Source: Parvimonas sp. oral taxon 110 str. F0139
GTDB lineage: Bacteria > Bacillota > Clostridia > Tissierellales > Peptoniphilaceae
DNA length: 64,000 nt
NCBI RefSeq assembly: GCF_000214475.1
Contig: NZ_AFII01000002.1
Coordinates: 744,001 to 808,000, forward strand
Direction of reading: 5' to 3'
Shown: positions 16,905 to 26,873 of the stretch, piece by piece
Layout: every line of letters starts with the position of its first letter
Numbering within the stretch: position 1 is the stretch's first letter
Notes under the pieces: model-generated
Seen by the model: only the letters and a program-made list of their open reading frames with translations
Told to the model about the DNA's origin: nothing
The model's database searches: none
Translations under genes and position numbers: made by a program

Positions 16905-18119
16905 ATGGGAAATGAAACTGACATAGTTTTTGATAGGAGAATATGGCTGAGTTCCCCTACTATGCATGGATTAGAATTGGATTATATGAAAGAGGCTTAT
17001 GACACGAACTGGATGTCAACTATCGGAGAAAATATTGATCAAATAGAAAAAATTATCACTGACAAGCTAAATTGTAAATTTGCAGTCGCTCTTTCTTCCG
17101 GAACTGCAGCTTTGCATTTGGCTATTAAGAGTGCTGGAATAAAAAAAGGGGATAAAGTTTTTTGCTCAGATATGACTTTTAGTGCAACGGTAAATCCAGT
17201 TGTTTATGAAGGTGGTGAACCTATTTTCATAGATACTGAGTATGATACTTGGAATATGGATCCAGTGGCTCTTGAAAAGGCATTTGAACTTTATCCTGAT
17301 GTCAAATGTGTTATTTTAGTACATCTATATGGAGTTCCTGCAAAATTAGATGAAATAAAGTCTATATGTAAAAAGCATAATGCGATATTAATTGAAGATT
17401 CTGCAGAAGCTTTAGGAGCTACATATAAAGGAAAACCTATAGGAACAGAAAACAACTTTAATATTTTGTCTTTTAATGGAAACAAGATAATAACAGGGAC
17501 TTCTGGTGGTATGTTTTTAACTAATGACGAAAATTTGGCAAATAAAGTTAAAAAATGGTCTACACAATCAAGAGAGGACACTATTTGGTATCAACATCAT
17601 GAAATTGGTTACAATTACAGAATGAGTAATGTTGTCGCTGGTGTTGTAAGAGGTCAACTGCCTTATTTAGAAGAACATATAGCACAAAAAACTGAAATAT
17701 ATAAAAGGTACAAAGAGGGACTTAAAGGATTACCTTTAAAGATGAATCCATTTGATAAAGAAAAATCAGTTCCTAATTTTTGGCTATCTTGTATAATCAT
17801 TGACAAAGAAGCTATGTGCGAACAAAATATTGGAGACCTCGAGGCAGATTATGTTAAGAAAAGCGGAAAGAGTTGTCCAATTGAAATTTTGAATACTCTA
17901 AGAACATATGTTGTTGAAAGCAGACCTATTTGGAAACCAATGCATATGCAACCTATATATAAAGACAATGTTTTTATTACTAAAAATGGGTTGTATGATG
18001 GAAATATTGATGTTAGTAGAGATATTTTCCATAGAGGACTTTGTTTACCAAGCGATAATAAGATGACAAAAGAAGAACAAGATAAAATTATTAAAATTAT
18101 TAGAAATTGTTTCAAATAA
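16905..18119 (+). CDS. DegT/DnrJ/EryC1/StrS-family sugar aminotransferase
   Basis: A 404-residue PLP enzyme with SSGTAALHLAI, the acidic PLP-ring residue in LIEDSAEALGA, and the Schiff-base lysine in FNGNKIITG. This family makes 4-amino or 3-amino nucleotide sugars from keto sugars. Its position just before a PglC-type sugar transferase recalls pglE-pglC, which make and transfer a bacillosamine-type sugar. No matching 4,6-dehydratase is in the window. The start follows GGATAGGAGATATTT and the end overlaps the next open frame. Confidence 0.9.
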   Translation: MGNETDIVFDRRIWLSSPTMHGLELDYMKEAYDTNWMSTIGENIDQIEKIITDKLNCKFAVALSSGTAALHLAIKSAGIKKGDKVFCSDMTFSATVNPVVYEGGEPIFIDTEYDTWNMDPVALEKAFELYPDVKCVILVHLYGVPAKLDEIKSICKKHNAILIEDSAEALGATYKGKPIGTENNFNILSFNGNKIITGTSGGMFLTNDENLANKVKKWSTQSREDTIWYQHHEIGYNYRMSNVVAGVVRGQLPYLEEHIAQKTEIYKRYKEGLKGLPLKMNPFDKEKSVPNFWLSCIIIDKEAMCEQNIGDLEADYVKKSGKSCPIEILNTLRTYVVESRPIWKPMHMQPIYKDNVFITKNGLYDGNIDVSRDIFHRGLCLPSDNKMTKEEQDKIIKIIRNCFK

Positions 18120-18133
18120 AGGGATGTATAACT

Positions 18134-18772
18134 TTGGATAGGAAAAGAAAAACGAAAGTTTATGAAAATTTTATAAAAAGATTATTAGATATTATTCTTT
18201 CATTTTTTGCAATAATAATTTTTTCTCCAATTTTAATTATCGTGGCTATTTTAGTTCGAATTAAACTTGGAAGTCCAGTAATTTTTACACAAAAAAGACC
18301 TGGAAAAAATGGAAAAATATTTAAACTTTACAAATTCAGAACTATGAAAGATTTAAAAGATGAAAATGGCGAATGGCTTCCTGATTCTGAAAGATTAACT
18401 ACTTTTGGAAAAAGACTTAGAGCCACATCTTTAGACGAATTGCCTGAATTATTTAATATTCTAAAAGGAGATATGGCAATAATAGGTCCAAGACCTCTTT
18501 TAGAAGAATATATTCCCTATTACACAGAAAAAGAAATGCATAGACATGATGTAAGACCGGGACTTAGTGGATTGGCTCAAATTAATGGTAGGAATGCATC
18601 TTCTTGGGAAGAAACTTTAGGTTACGATATAGATTATGTGAATAATATTAGTTTTACTGGAGATTTGAGTATTGTATTTCAAACTATTGGTAAAGTTGTA
18701 AAAAAATCAGATATTATTCAAGGTTCTGATAATAAAATTGGACGTTTTGATGACTATAGAAAATCAATGTAA
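18134..18772 (+). CDS. Initiating undecaprenyl-phosphate sugar-1-phosphate transferase (PglC/WcaJ type)
   Basis: About 212 residues. One re-entrant hydrophobic segment (IILSFFAIIIFSPILIIVAI) is followed by KRPGKNGKIFKLYKFRTM, the catalytic DELPELFNILKGDMAIIGPRP and RPGLSGLAQINGRN. These are all signatures of the small monotopic PglC class. It loads the first sugar phosphate on undecaprenyl phosphate at the inner membrane. The TTG at 18134 is preferred (GGG-rich site upstream), although the frame is open from 18107. It is the only recognisable glycosyl-type transferase in the locus. Confidence 0.92.
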   Translation: MDRKRKTKVYENFIKRLLDIILSFFAIIIFSPILIIVAILVRIKLGSPVIFTQKRPGKNGKIFKLYKFRTMKDLKDENGEWLPDSERLTTFGKRLRATSLDELPELFNILKGDMAIIGPRPLLEEYIPYYTEKEMHRHDVRPGLSGLAQINGRNASSWEETLGYDIDYVNNISFTGDLSIVFQTIGKVVKKSDIIQGSDNKIGRFDDYRKSM

Positions 18773-18794
18773 ATAAGCAAAATTGGAGAGATTT

Positions 18795-20089
18795 ATGGGC
18801 AAAAAATTATTAATATTAGGTAGTGATTTTAGTACCGTTCACTTAGTTGAAGAAGCCAAGAAAATGGGTGTATATGTAATAGTTACAGACTTGATGACAA
18901 CTTCTCCAACAAAGGAAATAGCAGATGAAGCGTGGAATATTAGCACTACTGATATTGAAATTTTGATAAAAAAATAAAAGAAGAAAATATAGACGGTGTT
19001 CTAGCTGGAGCTAGTGAATTTAACATTGAAAATTGTAGAGAAATCTGTAAAAGACTAGACTTGCCTTTATACTGTTCAAGCGATAATGCTTGGGAAGTTT
19101 CAAGGAATAAGAGAAAATTTAAAGACTTATGCTTGAAACATGGTGTTAGAGTTGCGGAAGATTATCATCTTAATGATGAATTATCTGAAGATAGTTTAAA
19201 TAATATTAAATATCCCGTAGTAGTAAAGCCTGTAGACAAAAGTGGAAACAGAGGTATGAGCTACTGTAATAATAAAGAAGAATTAATTGAAGGATATAAA
19301 AAAGCTAGAGCAATATCAGATAATGAAAATATAATCGTTGAAAGACAATTAAAAGGTGGAGAGTACACAGGATATTATGTAATAGCTGATGGCGAAATTG
19401 TTCTTTCATATTACACTTCTATGCATCACGAACCGGGAATGGCAGAAAATTTATATTCAATAGAATATATATCTTCTTGTCACTTAAAACAATATTTAGA
19501 AGAGGTAAACGAACCTCTTATTAAAGTTTTTAAAGATGCAGGTTGTAAAAATGGAATAGCTTGGACTGAATTAATGTACGATAATGACGGACATTTTTAT
19601 GCTTTAGAAATGGGACATAGATTTGCGGGTCCAGGTATTTATGCAGTTCATGAAAAAATTTCAGGATTTAATACTTATAAATGGATGATAGAATTTGCTT
19701 TAGACAAGGAACATAAAAAATCTGATCTTCCTAAGCCTTTAGACAGTGCTTATATTAAATGTGCTGGAGCTTATGATTTATTTACCACTCATGAAGCAAT
19801 CGTAGACAAAATGGAAGGTCTTGATGAAGTTTTAAAATTAAATAATATTGTAATTGATATGCCTAAAAGACAGGGTGACTCCGTAAGAGCAAATGTTAAT
19901 ATGGGAATTGTCAAAATTTATGGCAAAGATTGTGAAGAAATGTGTGATACTATAAAAAAAGTTAATGAATTATTGACAATAACAGATGAATCTGGAGAGA
20001 ATATATACATTCACTACACTGATTTTGAAACTTTAAGAAAAGAGTACAAAGAAGGACTTAGACAATTTGAAGTTGTAGATAAGGAATAA
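18795..20089 (+). CDS. ATP-grasp ligase 1 (one homopolymer shift)
   Basis: Adding one base to the A7 run at 18967-18973 gives 431 residues. A Rossmann-like preATP-grasp domain (KLLILGSDFSTVHLV) precedes the ATP-grasp fold, which has YPVVVKPVDKSGNRGM, an IIVERQLKGGEYTG lid and a metal/ATP acidic motif in FYALEMGHRFAGPG. Members make amide or thioester bonds through acyl-phosphates, as in carbamoyl-phosphate synthase or D-Ala ligase. The substrate is unknown. ATG 18795 lies 4 nt after GGAGAG. The next gene starts 1 nt after its stop. Confidence 0.82.
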
Positions 20090-20090
20090 T

Positions 20091-21062
20091 ATGAAAAAAT
20101 ATAAAACTTGTATTCATAGATTGGGAGATTATAATTCTAATTTTATTTATATGAAAAGAGAGGATTTAATCCCTTTTTCATTTGGTGGAAATAAAGCAAG
20201 AAAAGCAAAATATTTTTTTGATGAAATTGATAGAGGAAATTTTAATTCTGTTGTAACCTATGGAAGCGGAAGCTCTAATCATTGTAGAATAATTTCAAAT
20301 ATGGCAAAACAAAGAGGATTGGAATGTTACATAATCAGTCCTAAAGAAGCATTTGAAGAGACTTTCAATCAAAGTATGATGAATTTATTTGATGCTAAAA
20401 TTCAAGTTGTTTCTGTAGATGAAGTATCTGATACAATAGAGAAAACATTAGAATTTTTGAAAAATTCTGGTAAGAAACCTTACTTTATTCAAGGTGGTGG
20501 ACATGGAAACTTGGGAACAAGAGCCTATGTAGATTGCTATGAAGAAATAAAAGAATATGAAAAAGAAAATGGAATTACTTTTGATTATATATTCTTTGCA
20601 TCAGGAACTGGAACAACTCAGGCAGGTCTTGTTTGTGGAAAATTGATTAATAATGATAACAGAAAAATTGTCGGAATTAGTATTGCCAGAAAAAATCCAA
20701 GAGGAAGAGATATTGTATTATCAAGTATTTATGAATATTTTGACGAAAAAAATATTAATAAAAATCATAGCCTAATAGAAGAGTCAACAATATTTGTTGA
20801 TGACTATGTAGGAAATGGATATGGAAATATGAATGATGATATTTCTAAGACCATAGAAAATATGATTTCAAACTATGGAATTCCGATGGATTCAACTTAT
20901 ACTGCAAAGGCATATAATGGAATGGAGAAGTATATTGAAAAAAATAATATTTCAGGTAAAAATATACTTTTTATTCATACTGGTGGAACACCACTGTTTT
21001 TTGATTATTTAAAAATAAAGATATATAGTTTATGGGAGAAATTATGGAAGTTAATGTTTTAG
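20091..21062 (+). CDS. PLP-dependent ACC deaminase/D-cysteine desulfhydrase-family protein
   Basis: A 323-residue fold-type II PLP enzyme. FSFGGNKARK carries the Schiff-base lysine, YGSGSSNHCR is the substrate/phosphate loop, GGGHGNLGTRAY and FASGTGTTQAG follow, and HTGGTPLFF lies near the end, all as in D-cysteine desulfhydrase and ACC deaminase. In this locus it may make or rearrange an amino acid used by the ATP-grasp ligases instead of acting in sulfur catabolism; that is inference. It starts 1 nt after ligase 1 and its end overlaps ligase 2 by 19 nt. Confidence 0.82.
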   Translation: MKKYKTCIHRLGDYNSNFIYMKREDLIPFSFGGNKARKAKYFFDEIDRGNFNSVVTYGSGSSNHCRIISNMAKQRGLECYIISPKEAFEETFNQSMMNLFDAKIQVVSVDEVSDTIEKTLEFLKNSGKKPYFIQGGGHGNLGTRAYVDCYEEIKEYEKENGITFDYIFFASGTGTTQAGLVCGKLINNDNRKIVGISIARKNPRGRDIVLSSIYEYFDEKNINKNHSLIEESTIFVDDYVGNGYGNMNDDISKTIENMISNYGIPMDSTYTAKAYNGMEKYIEKNNISGKNILFIHTGGTPLFFDYLKIKIYSLWEKLWKLMF

Positions 21063-22023
21063 TCTTGAGTTCAGGCACAAGAAATAAGATAATTGAATAT
21101 TTTAAAGAGAATCTTGTAGATGAAAATGGAAATAGAATAGGAAAAGTAATTGCAACAGATATGAGCAATTTAGCTCCTTCCATTTATGAAGCAGATAAAT
21201 TTTATATTGTTCCTGGGATTTTTTCAGATGGATATATTGAAAGAATTTTAGAAATATGTAAAAAGAAAAAATTTCTGGAGTTTTAAGTTTAATAGACCCC
21301 GAACTATCTTTATTAGCTAAAAATGAAGCAAAATTTGCAGAATTAGGAGTAAAAATTATAGGTTCTCCTTATGAATTATGTGAAATGAGCTTGGATAAAA
21401 TTAGAATGTTTAATTGGTTGACTGAAAATGGATATAAAACTGCAAAAAGCTATGATAATAGAGAAGAATTTATAAAAGACTATGAAAATAACAAAATCGA
21501 CTTTCCTGTTTTTGTAAAACCTATTAAAGGAAGTGCATCAGTTGCAATTAATAAAGTTGAAAATATGGAAACTTTAGATTTGTTATTTAAGAATTCTGAC
21601 AATTTAATGATTCAAGAATTTTTAAAAGGACAAGAATTTGGAGTTGATGTCTATATAGACTTAATAAGTGGAGAAATTTGCTCGATTTTTGCAAAGAAGA
21701 AATTGCTTATGAGAGCAGGTGAAACTGATAAGTCAGTATCTTTTAAAGATGAAAAACTATTTGCTCTAGTTAAGGATTTTGTAAAATCCGCTGGATATAG
21801 AGGACAAATAGATATTGATATTTTTGAAATTGACGGAGAATACTATATTTCAGAAGTAAACCCAAGATTTGGCGGTGGCTATCCTCATGCCTATGAAAGT
21901 GGATGTAATCACATGAAGATGATTATTTCTAACTTAAAGGGAATGAAAAATAAAGTTGAAATTGGAAACTATGACGAAAATATATATATGATGAAATATA
22001 ATGAAGTAAAAATCATTAGATAA
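21044..22023 (+). CDS. ATP-grasp ligase 2, CarB-like (one homopolymer shift)
   Basis: Adding one base to the A6 run at 21266-21271 gives 326 residues. The preATP domain is VNVLVLSSGTRNKIIEYF. The ATP-grasp part has FPVFVKPIKGSASVAI, LMIQEFLKGQEFGVDVYID and the catalytic YYISEVNPRFGGGYPHAYE, whose Glu and Asn coordinate Mg. The layout is like the CarB-type ligases found in O-antigen loci. GGGAGA sits 5 nt before ATG 21044, which overlaps the PLP enzyme gene by 19 nt. Substrate unknown. Confidence 0.82.
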
Positions 22024-22034
22024 GGAGAATTTCT

Positions 22035-23120
22035 GTGAGAAGTGGAGTAAGAAAAAAATAGATGATTTTAATTTTTTATGGAATCAACTTTTAGAAAACA
22101 TAAAGCCAGAAAGTCTGCAAAATTAAGATTAAAAAGGATGAATGGAGGATATGACTGTACAGAAGACTATAAAAAAATAGTCATACCTTATTGGAAAAAG
22201 TACGGGCTAAAACCTGCTAAGATGTGGTATCAAATCTTTTGGGATAGAAGTCATGATTTAGATCCAAGATACATACCTGATGATTTGTTTTATGGAGTTA
22301 TAGTTCCGTATTTCAGTAATCCGCAATTTAGAAGATTTGGAGAAGATAAATGTCTTCATTCAGTTTGGTTTAGAGATATAAAAAGACCAAGAACAATTAT
22401 AATGAATATAGCAAGTGTCTATTATGATGCTGATTTTAATCCGATAACTAAAGAAGAAGCGGTGAATATTTGCTTAAAAGAAAATAAATTTATGTTAAAG
22501 CCATCTATAGATAGTGGTGAAGGAAGACTTATAACTTTCTTTGATGAAAATAATATAAAAAAGAAATTATTTCACAAGCTTTTGATGACCTTAAAGCAAA
22601 TTTTATTGCTCAAGATTTTGTAAAACAACATGCTCTTTTAAATGAATTAAATGAATCATCTCTAAATACAGTTAGAGTAATTTCATTTTTCTTTAAAGGT
22701 AAAGTTCATATACTCTCATCTATTTTGAGAATTGGAGCAAAAGGTGCTAGAGTTGATAATATCGGAGCAGGTGGATATGCTTGTGTAATTAATCCTGACG
22801 GAACACTTCAAGAAAAGGGAGTAAATAGAAAAGCTGAATGGATTGAAAAAACTGATGAAGGAATAGAATTTAAGGGTAGATTTGTACCTTCATTTGATAA
22901 AGTTATAGAAATAGTTAAAAATGAACATAGAAAATTAGCTCATTTTAAATTGATTGGTTGGGACTTTAGCATTGATGAAAGTGGAGATCCAGTTTTTATT
23001 GAATACAATGTTACACCAGGAGCTAATCAAATAACTTTTGGTCCTACATTTGGAGATTTAACAGATGAAGTATTAGAAGAAGTTTTTATAACAAAAACTT
23101 TACAATATAGTCAAAATTAG
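22035..23120 (+). CDS. ATP-grasp ligase 3, sugar-transfer-associated type (three homopolymer shifts)
   Basis: The reading needs one base added in each of three runs: A7 22052-22058, T6 22072-22077 and A6 22557-22562. The result is ~362 residues starting at GTG 22035, 7 nt after AAGGAG. An alternative is ATG 22078, which has no site. Motifs are FMLKPSIDSGEGRL, IAQDFVKQHALLNELN, TVRVISFFF, ILRIGAKGARVDN and FIEYNVTPGANQITFGP, matching the sugar-transfer-associated ATP-grasp family (PF14397 type). A hydrophilic N-terminal region has DRSHDLDPRYIPDD. It is a paralogue of ligase 4 in the same operon. Confidence 0.75.
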
Positions 23121-23129
23121 GAGGAATTT

Positions 23130-24233
23130 ATGAAAGTAGCTGTTGTAGGTGCTGGCAATGGAGGCTGTGCAGTTGCAGGAGATATGGCATATAGAGGACT
23201 GGATGTTACACTAATAAAGACGTCTAATTCTATACATGATGACAATTTTAATTATCTTGAAAAAAATAATGGGAAAATGACTCTAATAGACTTTGGAGAT
23301 GACGGTTGTATGAATCCTGATGAACAGGAAAAGGTAGAAAAAGTGGGTTGCATTTCCAAAGTTACAAGAGATTTATCCGAAATTTCAAAAATGGATATAG
23401 TTTTAATCTATGTTCAAACTAATTATCATGAAGAGGTCATAAAAAGAGTATCTGAATATATAGTTGATGGACAAATCATTCTAATAAATCCCGGATATTT
23501 TTCAACAGCATATCTTTTAAAATATTGCAAAAAAGATATTACAATAGTTGAAGCGCAAAGCTCTTTTATTGACGGAAGAATAATTGAAAACGGGAAATTT
23601 AGAGTTGGTTTTAGAAATGTAAGAAATCCACTTGGAGTGTATCCTGTGAAAAATTTAGAATATGCCAAAGAAAAACTGGAAAAATTAGGATTTCCTTTCT
23701 ATTATTTAAAAAATGTAGCAGAAGCTGGATTACATAATCCTAATATGATAGTACATACTATAGGTTCCGTCTTAAGTATTCCAATGATTGACTCTATGAA
23801 AGAGAATTTCTGTATGTATCACTATGCCTTTACAGAACATGTTTGGAACATTTTGGAAGCTTTAGATGATGAAAAAATGAATATTCTAGAAAAATTAGGT
23901 TTAGAAAGAATGTCCTATGTTGAAGCTTGTAAATTTAGAAATTCACTAGATGATAGTCAAGATGCAAAAGAAGTTTTCTTTGCTTATGCTTCTATGCCTA
24001 CAAGAGCAAAGGCTCCGACAAATGTTAATTCTAGATATATAACTGAAGATATTCCTCAAGGTTTGGTAATGTTAGAATCTTTAGGGAAATCTTTAGGAAT
24101 AAAAACTCCAATAGCAACTTCTCTAATAGAAATTGCAAGCTCAGCTTTAGGTGTGGATATGAGAGCAAATGGAAGAACACCGGAAAGACTTGGAGAAGAA
24201 AATATTAAAAAAATATTAAATGATTGTTTATAA
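23130..24233 (+). CDS. NAD/NADP octopine/nopaline (opine) dehydrogenase-family protein
   Basis: A 367-residue two-domain oxidoreductase with the nucleotide loop VVGAGNGGCAVAGDM at the start. The C-terminal opine dehydrogenase domain includes EAGLHNPNMIVHTIGSVL, with the conserved His, and YAFTEHVWN. Members reductively join a keto acid to an amino acid to give N-(carboxyalkyl) amino acids. Such residues decorate some bacterial polysaccharides, for example carboxyethyl-lysine, so a role in making an unusual polymer substituent is plausible. It is preceded by AGGAGGAATTT. The protein is intact. Confidence 0.88.
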   Translation: MKVAVVGAGNGGCAVAGDMAYRGLDVTLIKTSNSIHDDNFNYLEKNNGKMTLIDFGDDGCMNPDEQEKVEKVGCISKVTRDLSEISKMDIVLIYVQTNYHEEVIKRVSEYIVDGQIILINPGYFSTAYLLKYCKKDITIVEAQSSFIDGRIIENGKFRVGFRNVRNPLGVYPVKNLEYAKEKLEKLGFPFYYLKNVAEAGLHNPNMIVHTIGSVLSIPMIDSMKENFCMYHYAFTEHVWNILEALDDEKMNILEKLGLERMSYVEACKFRNSLDDSQDAKEVFFAYASMPTRAKAPTNVNSRYITEDIPQGLVMLESLGKSLGIKTPIATSLIEIASSALGVDMRANGRTPERLGEENIKKILNDCL

Positions 24234-24261
24234 AAATTTTTAAAAATGAAAGTGAGTAGAA

Positions 24262-24816
24262 ATGAGCTCTAGATATTTTATGATTTTAAGAACTCTTTTT
24301 ATCAAATCGCCTATGAAGAGAGTTGAATATTTGAAAAAACATAATGTTTTTAGAAAATGTGGAAATAGAGTGATGATAAATTCAAGAAAAATACCATTGT
24401 ATCCTAATTTAATAAGCATTGGAAATAATGTTTGGATTGCTTCAGGAGTTAATTTTGTTACTCATGATGTAATACATTATATGTTGAATGGACTTGGCAG
24501 AGGACAATTTACTGAAAAAGTAGGTTGTATAGATATAGGAGATAATGTATTTATCGGTTCTAATTCACAGATTATGTATGATGTAAAAATTGGAAATAAT
24601 GTTGTAATAGCAGCAGGAAGTTGTGTTACTAAAGATATTCCAGATAATTCTGTTGTTGGAGGAGTACCTGCTAAAGTAATAGGAGATTTTGAATCTTTAG
24701 TTAAAAAACGTGCAGAATTTAAGCTAGAACATGAATTTAATAAGTCGAAACAAGAAATTTCTAAAGAATGTGAAGATGAAATTTGGGAACAATTTTATAA
24801 AATAAAAAATAAGTAA
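24262..24816 (+). CDS. Left-handed beta-helix O-/N-acyltransferase (WbbJ type)
   Basis: A 184-residue hexapeptide-repeat acetyltransferase: [19 protein letters not shown], then [20 protein letters not shown], then [19 protein letters not shown] and [13 protein letters not shown], a typical C-terminus with one His in THD. It likely acetylates a sugar or amino group of the polymer precursor with acetyl-CoA. It lacks the N-terminal Rossmann-like domain of PglD. The ribosome site is weak (AGTGAG). It lies 28 nt after the opine dehydrogenase. Confidence 0.85.
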   Translation: MSSRYFMILRTLFIKSPMKRVEYLKKHNVFRKCGNRVMINSRKIPLYPNLISIGNNVWIASGVNFVTHDVIHYMLNGLGRGQFTEKVGCIDIGDNVFIGSNSQIMYDVKIGNNVVIAAGSCVTKDIPDNSVVGGVPAKVIGDFESLVKKRAEFKLEHEFNKSKQEISKECEDEIWEQFYKIKNK

Positions 24817-24832
24817 GGTATTGGGAAAAATT

Positions 24833-25822
24833 ATGGAAAGAGAAAGTTTATTTAGTAAAATATCAAGATTTAATAGAGATATAACATCTAATTTACCAGA
24901 AGATATATCATTTTTTAAGAAGATAAGAGTTTTCTTTGATTTTGTTGTAGAATGGAAATTTCATGGAGTATATTTGCTCGACTATATTCAATATGGTTTT
25001 TATTGGAAGACAAAACCAGAAAGAAGAAAATATTTTGTTCATGGAAGATTAATAGAGATGATGCAAAGAGCAAATAATCCAGAACATAGATATATTTTTG
25101 ACCAAAAACCTGAATTTGATAAGAAGTTTGCTGATTTTTTACAAAGAGATTGGATAGATACAAAAGATGCAAACTTATCAGACTTTATTAAATTTTTAGA
25201 TGGTAAGGATACCTTTTTTGCAAAAGACCCTTGTGGAATGTTTGGGTTAGGAGTAAAGAAAGTTTCTGTTAGCGAGATAGAAGATGTAGAAAAATGCTTT
25301 GAGGAGTATAGAAAACAAAATATTCTTTGCGAAGAATCTTTAAATCAATGTAAGGAAATGTCTGATTTTAATGATACTTCTATAAATAGTATAAGAGTAG
25401 TTTCTTTTGTTAGAGCTAATGGTGAAGTTGAAATAATTGGTGCATTACTAAGAATTGGGAGGAAAGGTAAAATAGCGGATAATTTTCATCATATGGGAAT
25501 TGCTTCTTATGTAGATCCAAAAACTGGAATAGTTTGTACTAAAGGTTTAGATAAAAATAATGATTGGCATATCTTCCATCCAGATTCAAATACTCAAATA
25601 GTAGGCTTCCAAGTTCCAATTTGGAATGAAGTTGTAGATACGATTAAAAGGGCTGCAAAAGTAGTTCCTGATATGAGATATATAGGTTGGGATGTTGTAA
25701 TAACTAAGGATTATAAAGTAGAATTAGTTGAAGGAAATCCTGGTGCTGACCCAGATGCCGAACAAATTACTACTAAAGAGGGAAGATGGCCTTATTATAA
25801 ACAATATTTGGATGAATTATAA
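24833..25822 (+). CDS. ATP-grasp ligase 4, sugar-transfer-associated type
   Basis: About 329 residues in a single frame. Motifs are TFFAKDPCGMFGLGVKKV (ATP lysine), ILCEESLNQ, SINSIRVVSFVRANGEVE, GALLRIGRKGKIADNFHH and the Mg-binding VELVEGNPGADPDAEQ. A paralogue of ligase 3, with the PF14397 layout. Two copies of this family plus two CarB-like ligases in one operon is notable. The ATG at 24833 follows a TTGGGA stretch, and an upstream in-frame TTG at 24821 is less likely. Confidence 0.85.
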   Translation: MERESLFSKISRFNRDITSNLPEDISFFKKIRVFFDFVVEWKFHGVYLLDYIQYGFYWKTKPERRKYFVHGRLIEMMQRANNPEHRYIFDQKPEFDKKFADFLQRDWIDTKDANLSDFIKFLDGKDTFFAKDPCGMFGLGVKKVSVSEIEDVEKCFEEYRKQNILCEESLNQCKEMSDFNDTSINSIRVVSFVRANGEVEIIGALLRIGRKGKIADNFHHMGIASYVDPKTGIVCTKGLDKNNDWHIFHPDSNTQIVGFQVPIWNEVVDTIKRAAKVVPDMRYIGWDVVITKDYKVELVEGNPGADPDAEQITTKEGRWPYYKQYLDEL

Positions 25823-25836
25823 TTCGGAGGAATGTT

Positions 25837-26873
25837 ATGATAAGTTTTGTTAACGATTATAGCAATGGGGCTTGTCCCGAAATTTTAGAAGTAATGATTA
25901 ATAATAATTTTGAAAATAACAATCCTTATGGAAGAGATTATCATACTGAAAATGCTATAAAGTTGATTAGGGAAAAAATAAAAAATGAAAATGCCTATGT
26001 TCGTATTTTTTCGGGTGGAACTCAAACTAATTTGGTAGCAATTTGTGCTTTTTTACGTCCTCATGAAGCTGTTATAGCTGTAAAGACAGGACATATATGT
26101 GTTCATGAAACTGGTTCCATAGAAGCAACAGGACACAAGTGTATTGAAGTTACAGGAAAAGATGGGAAAGTAACAGTTGAAGATATTGAAAAAGCTTGTG
26201 GAGAACAAAATTGGGATCATGCAGGAATACTAATTGTAAAACCTAAATTAGTTTACATAAGTCAAACAACTGAGGTAGGAACAGTTTATACAAAAGAAGA
26301 GCTTTATAATTTAAGAAAAGCTTGTGATAAACATAATTTGTACTTATATTGTGATGGGGCAAGACTTGCAAGTGCACTTGATTGCTCTGATGTTACTTAT
26401 GAGTTGCTAGCTGAATTATGTGATTCTTTTTATATAGGTGGAACAAAAAATGGGGCTTTATTTGGTGAAGCACTTGTAATAATTAATGATAGATTAAAAG
26501 AAGATTTTGGATATATCGCAAAGCAAAGAGGCGGAGTTTTAGCTAAAGGTTGGTTATTAGGATTACAATTTGAAAGACTAATGGAAGGTGACCTTTATAA
26601 GAATATTGGTGCTTATTCTAATAGATTAGCAATTAAGTTAAAAAAGGAATTTTAGATTTAGGTTTGAAATCAAGAATTGAAAGTCCATCTAACCAACAAT
26701 TTTTTGTATTTCCTAATAAAATATTAGCTAAATTAAAAGATAAATTTGATTGGGAAATAATTGAGAAGATAGATTCAGAACATACTGAGATAAGATTAGT
26801 AACAAGTTGGTCTACAAAAGAAGAAGAAGTAGAACTATTTTTACAGGAGTTAAAAAATGCTTTTAAGTATTAG
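25837..26873 (+). CDS. Threonine aldolase/beta-eliminating lyase-family PLP enzyme (one homopolymer shift)
   Basis: Adding one base to the A6 run at 26640-26645 gives 345 residues, the usual LtaE length. Motifs include SFVNDYSNGACPEIL, FSGGTQTNLVAI, HETGSIEATGH, LYCDGARLASAL (PLP-ring Asp) and the Schiff-base lysine in GGTKNG. Canonical enzymes cleave threonine or allo-threonine to glycine and acetaldehyde. In this operon it could supply or consume a beta-hydroxy amino acid used in the polymer. AGGAG precedes the ATG. The C-terminal part overlaps the Wzy start by 17 nt. Confidence 0.85.
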
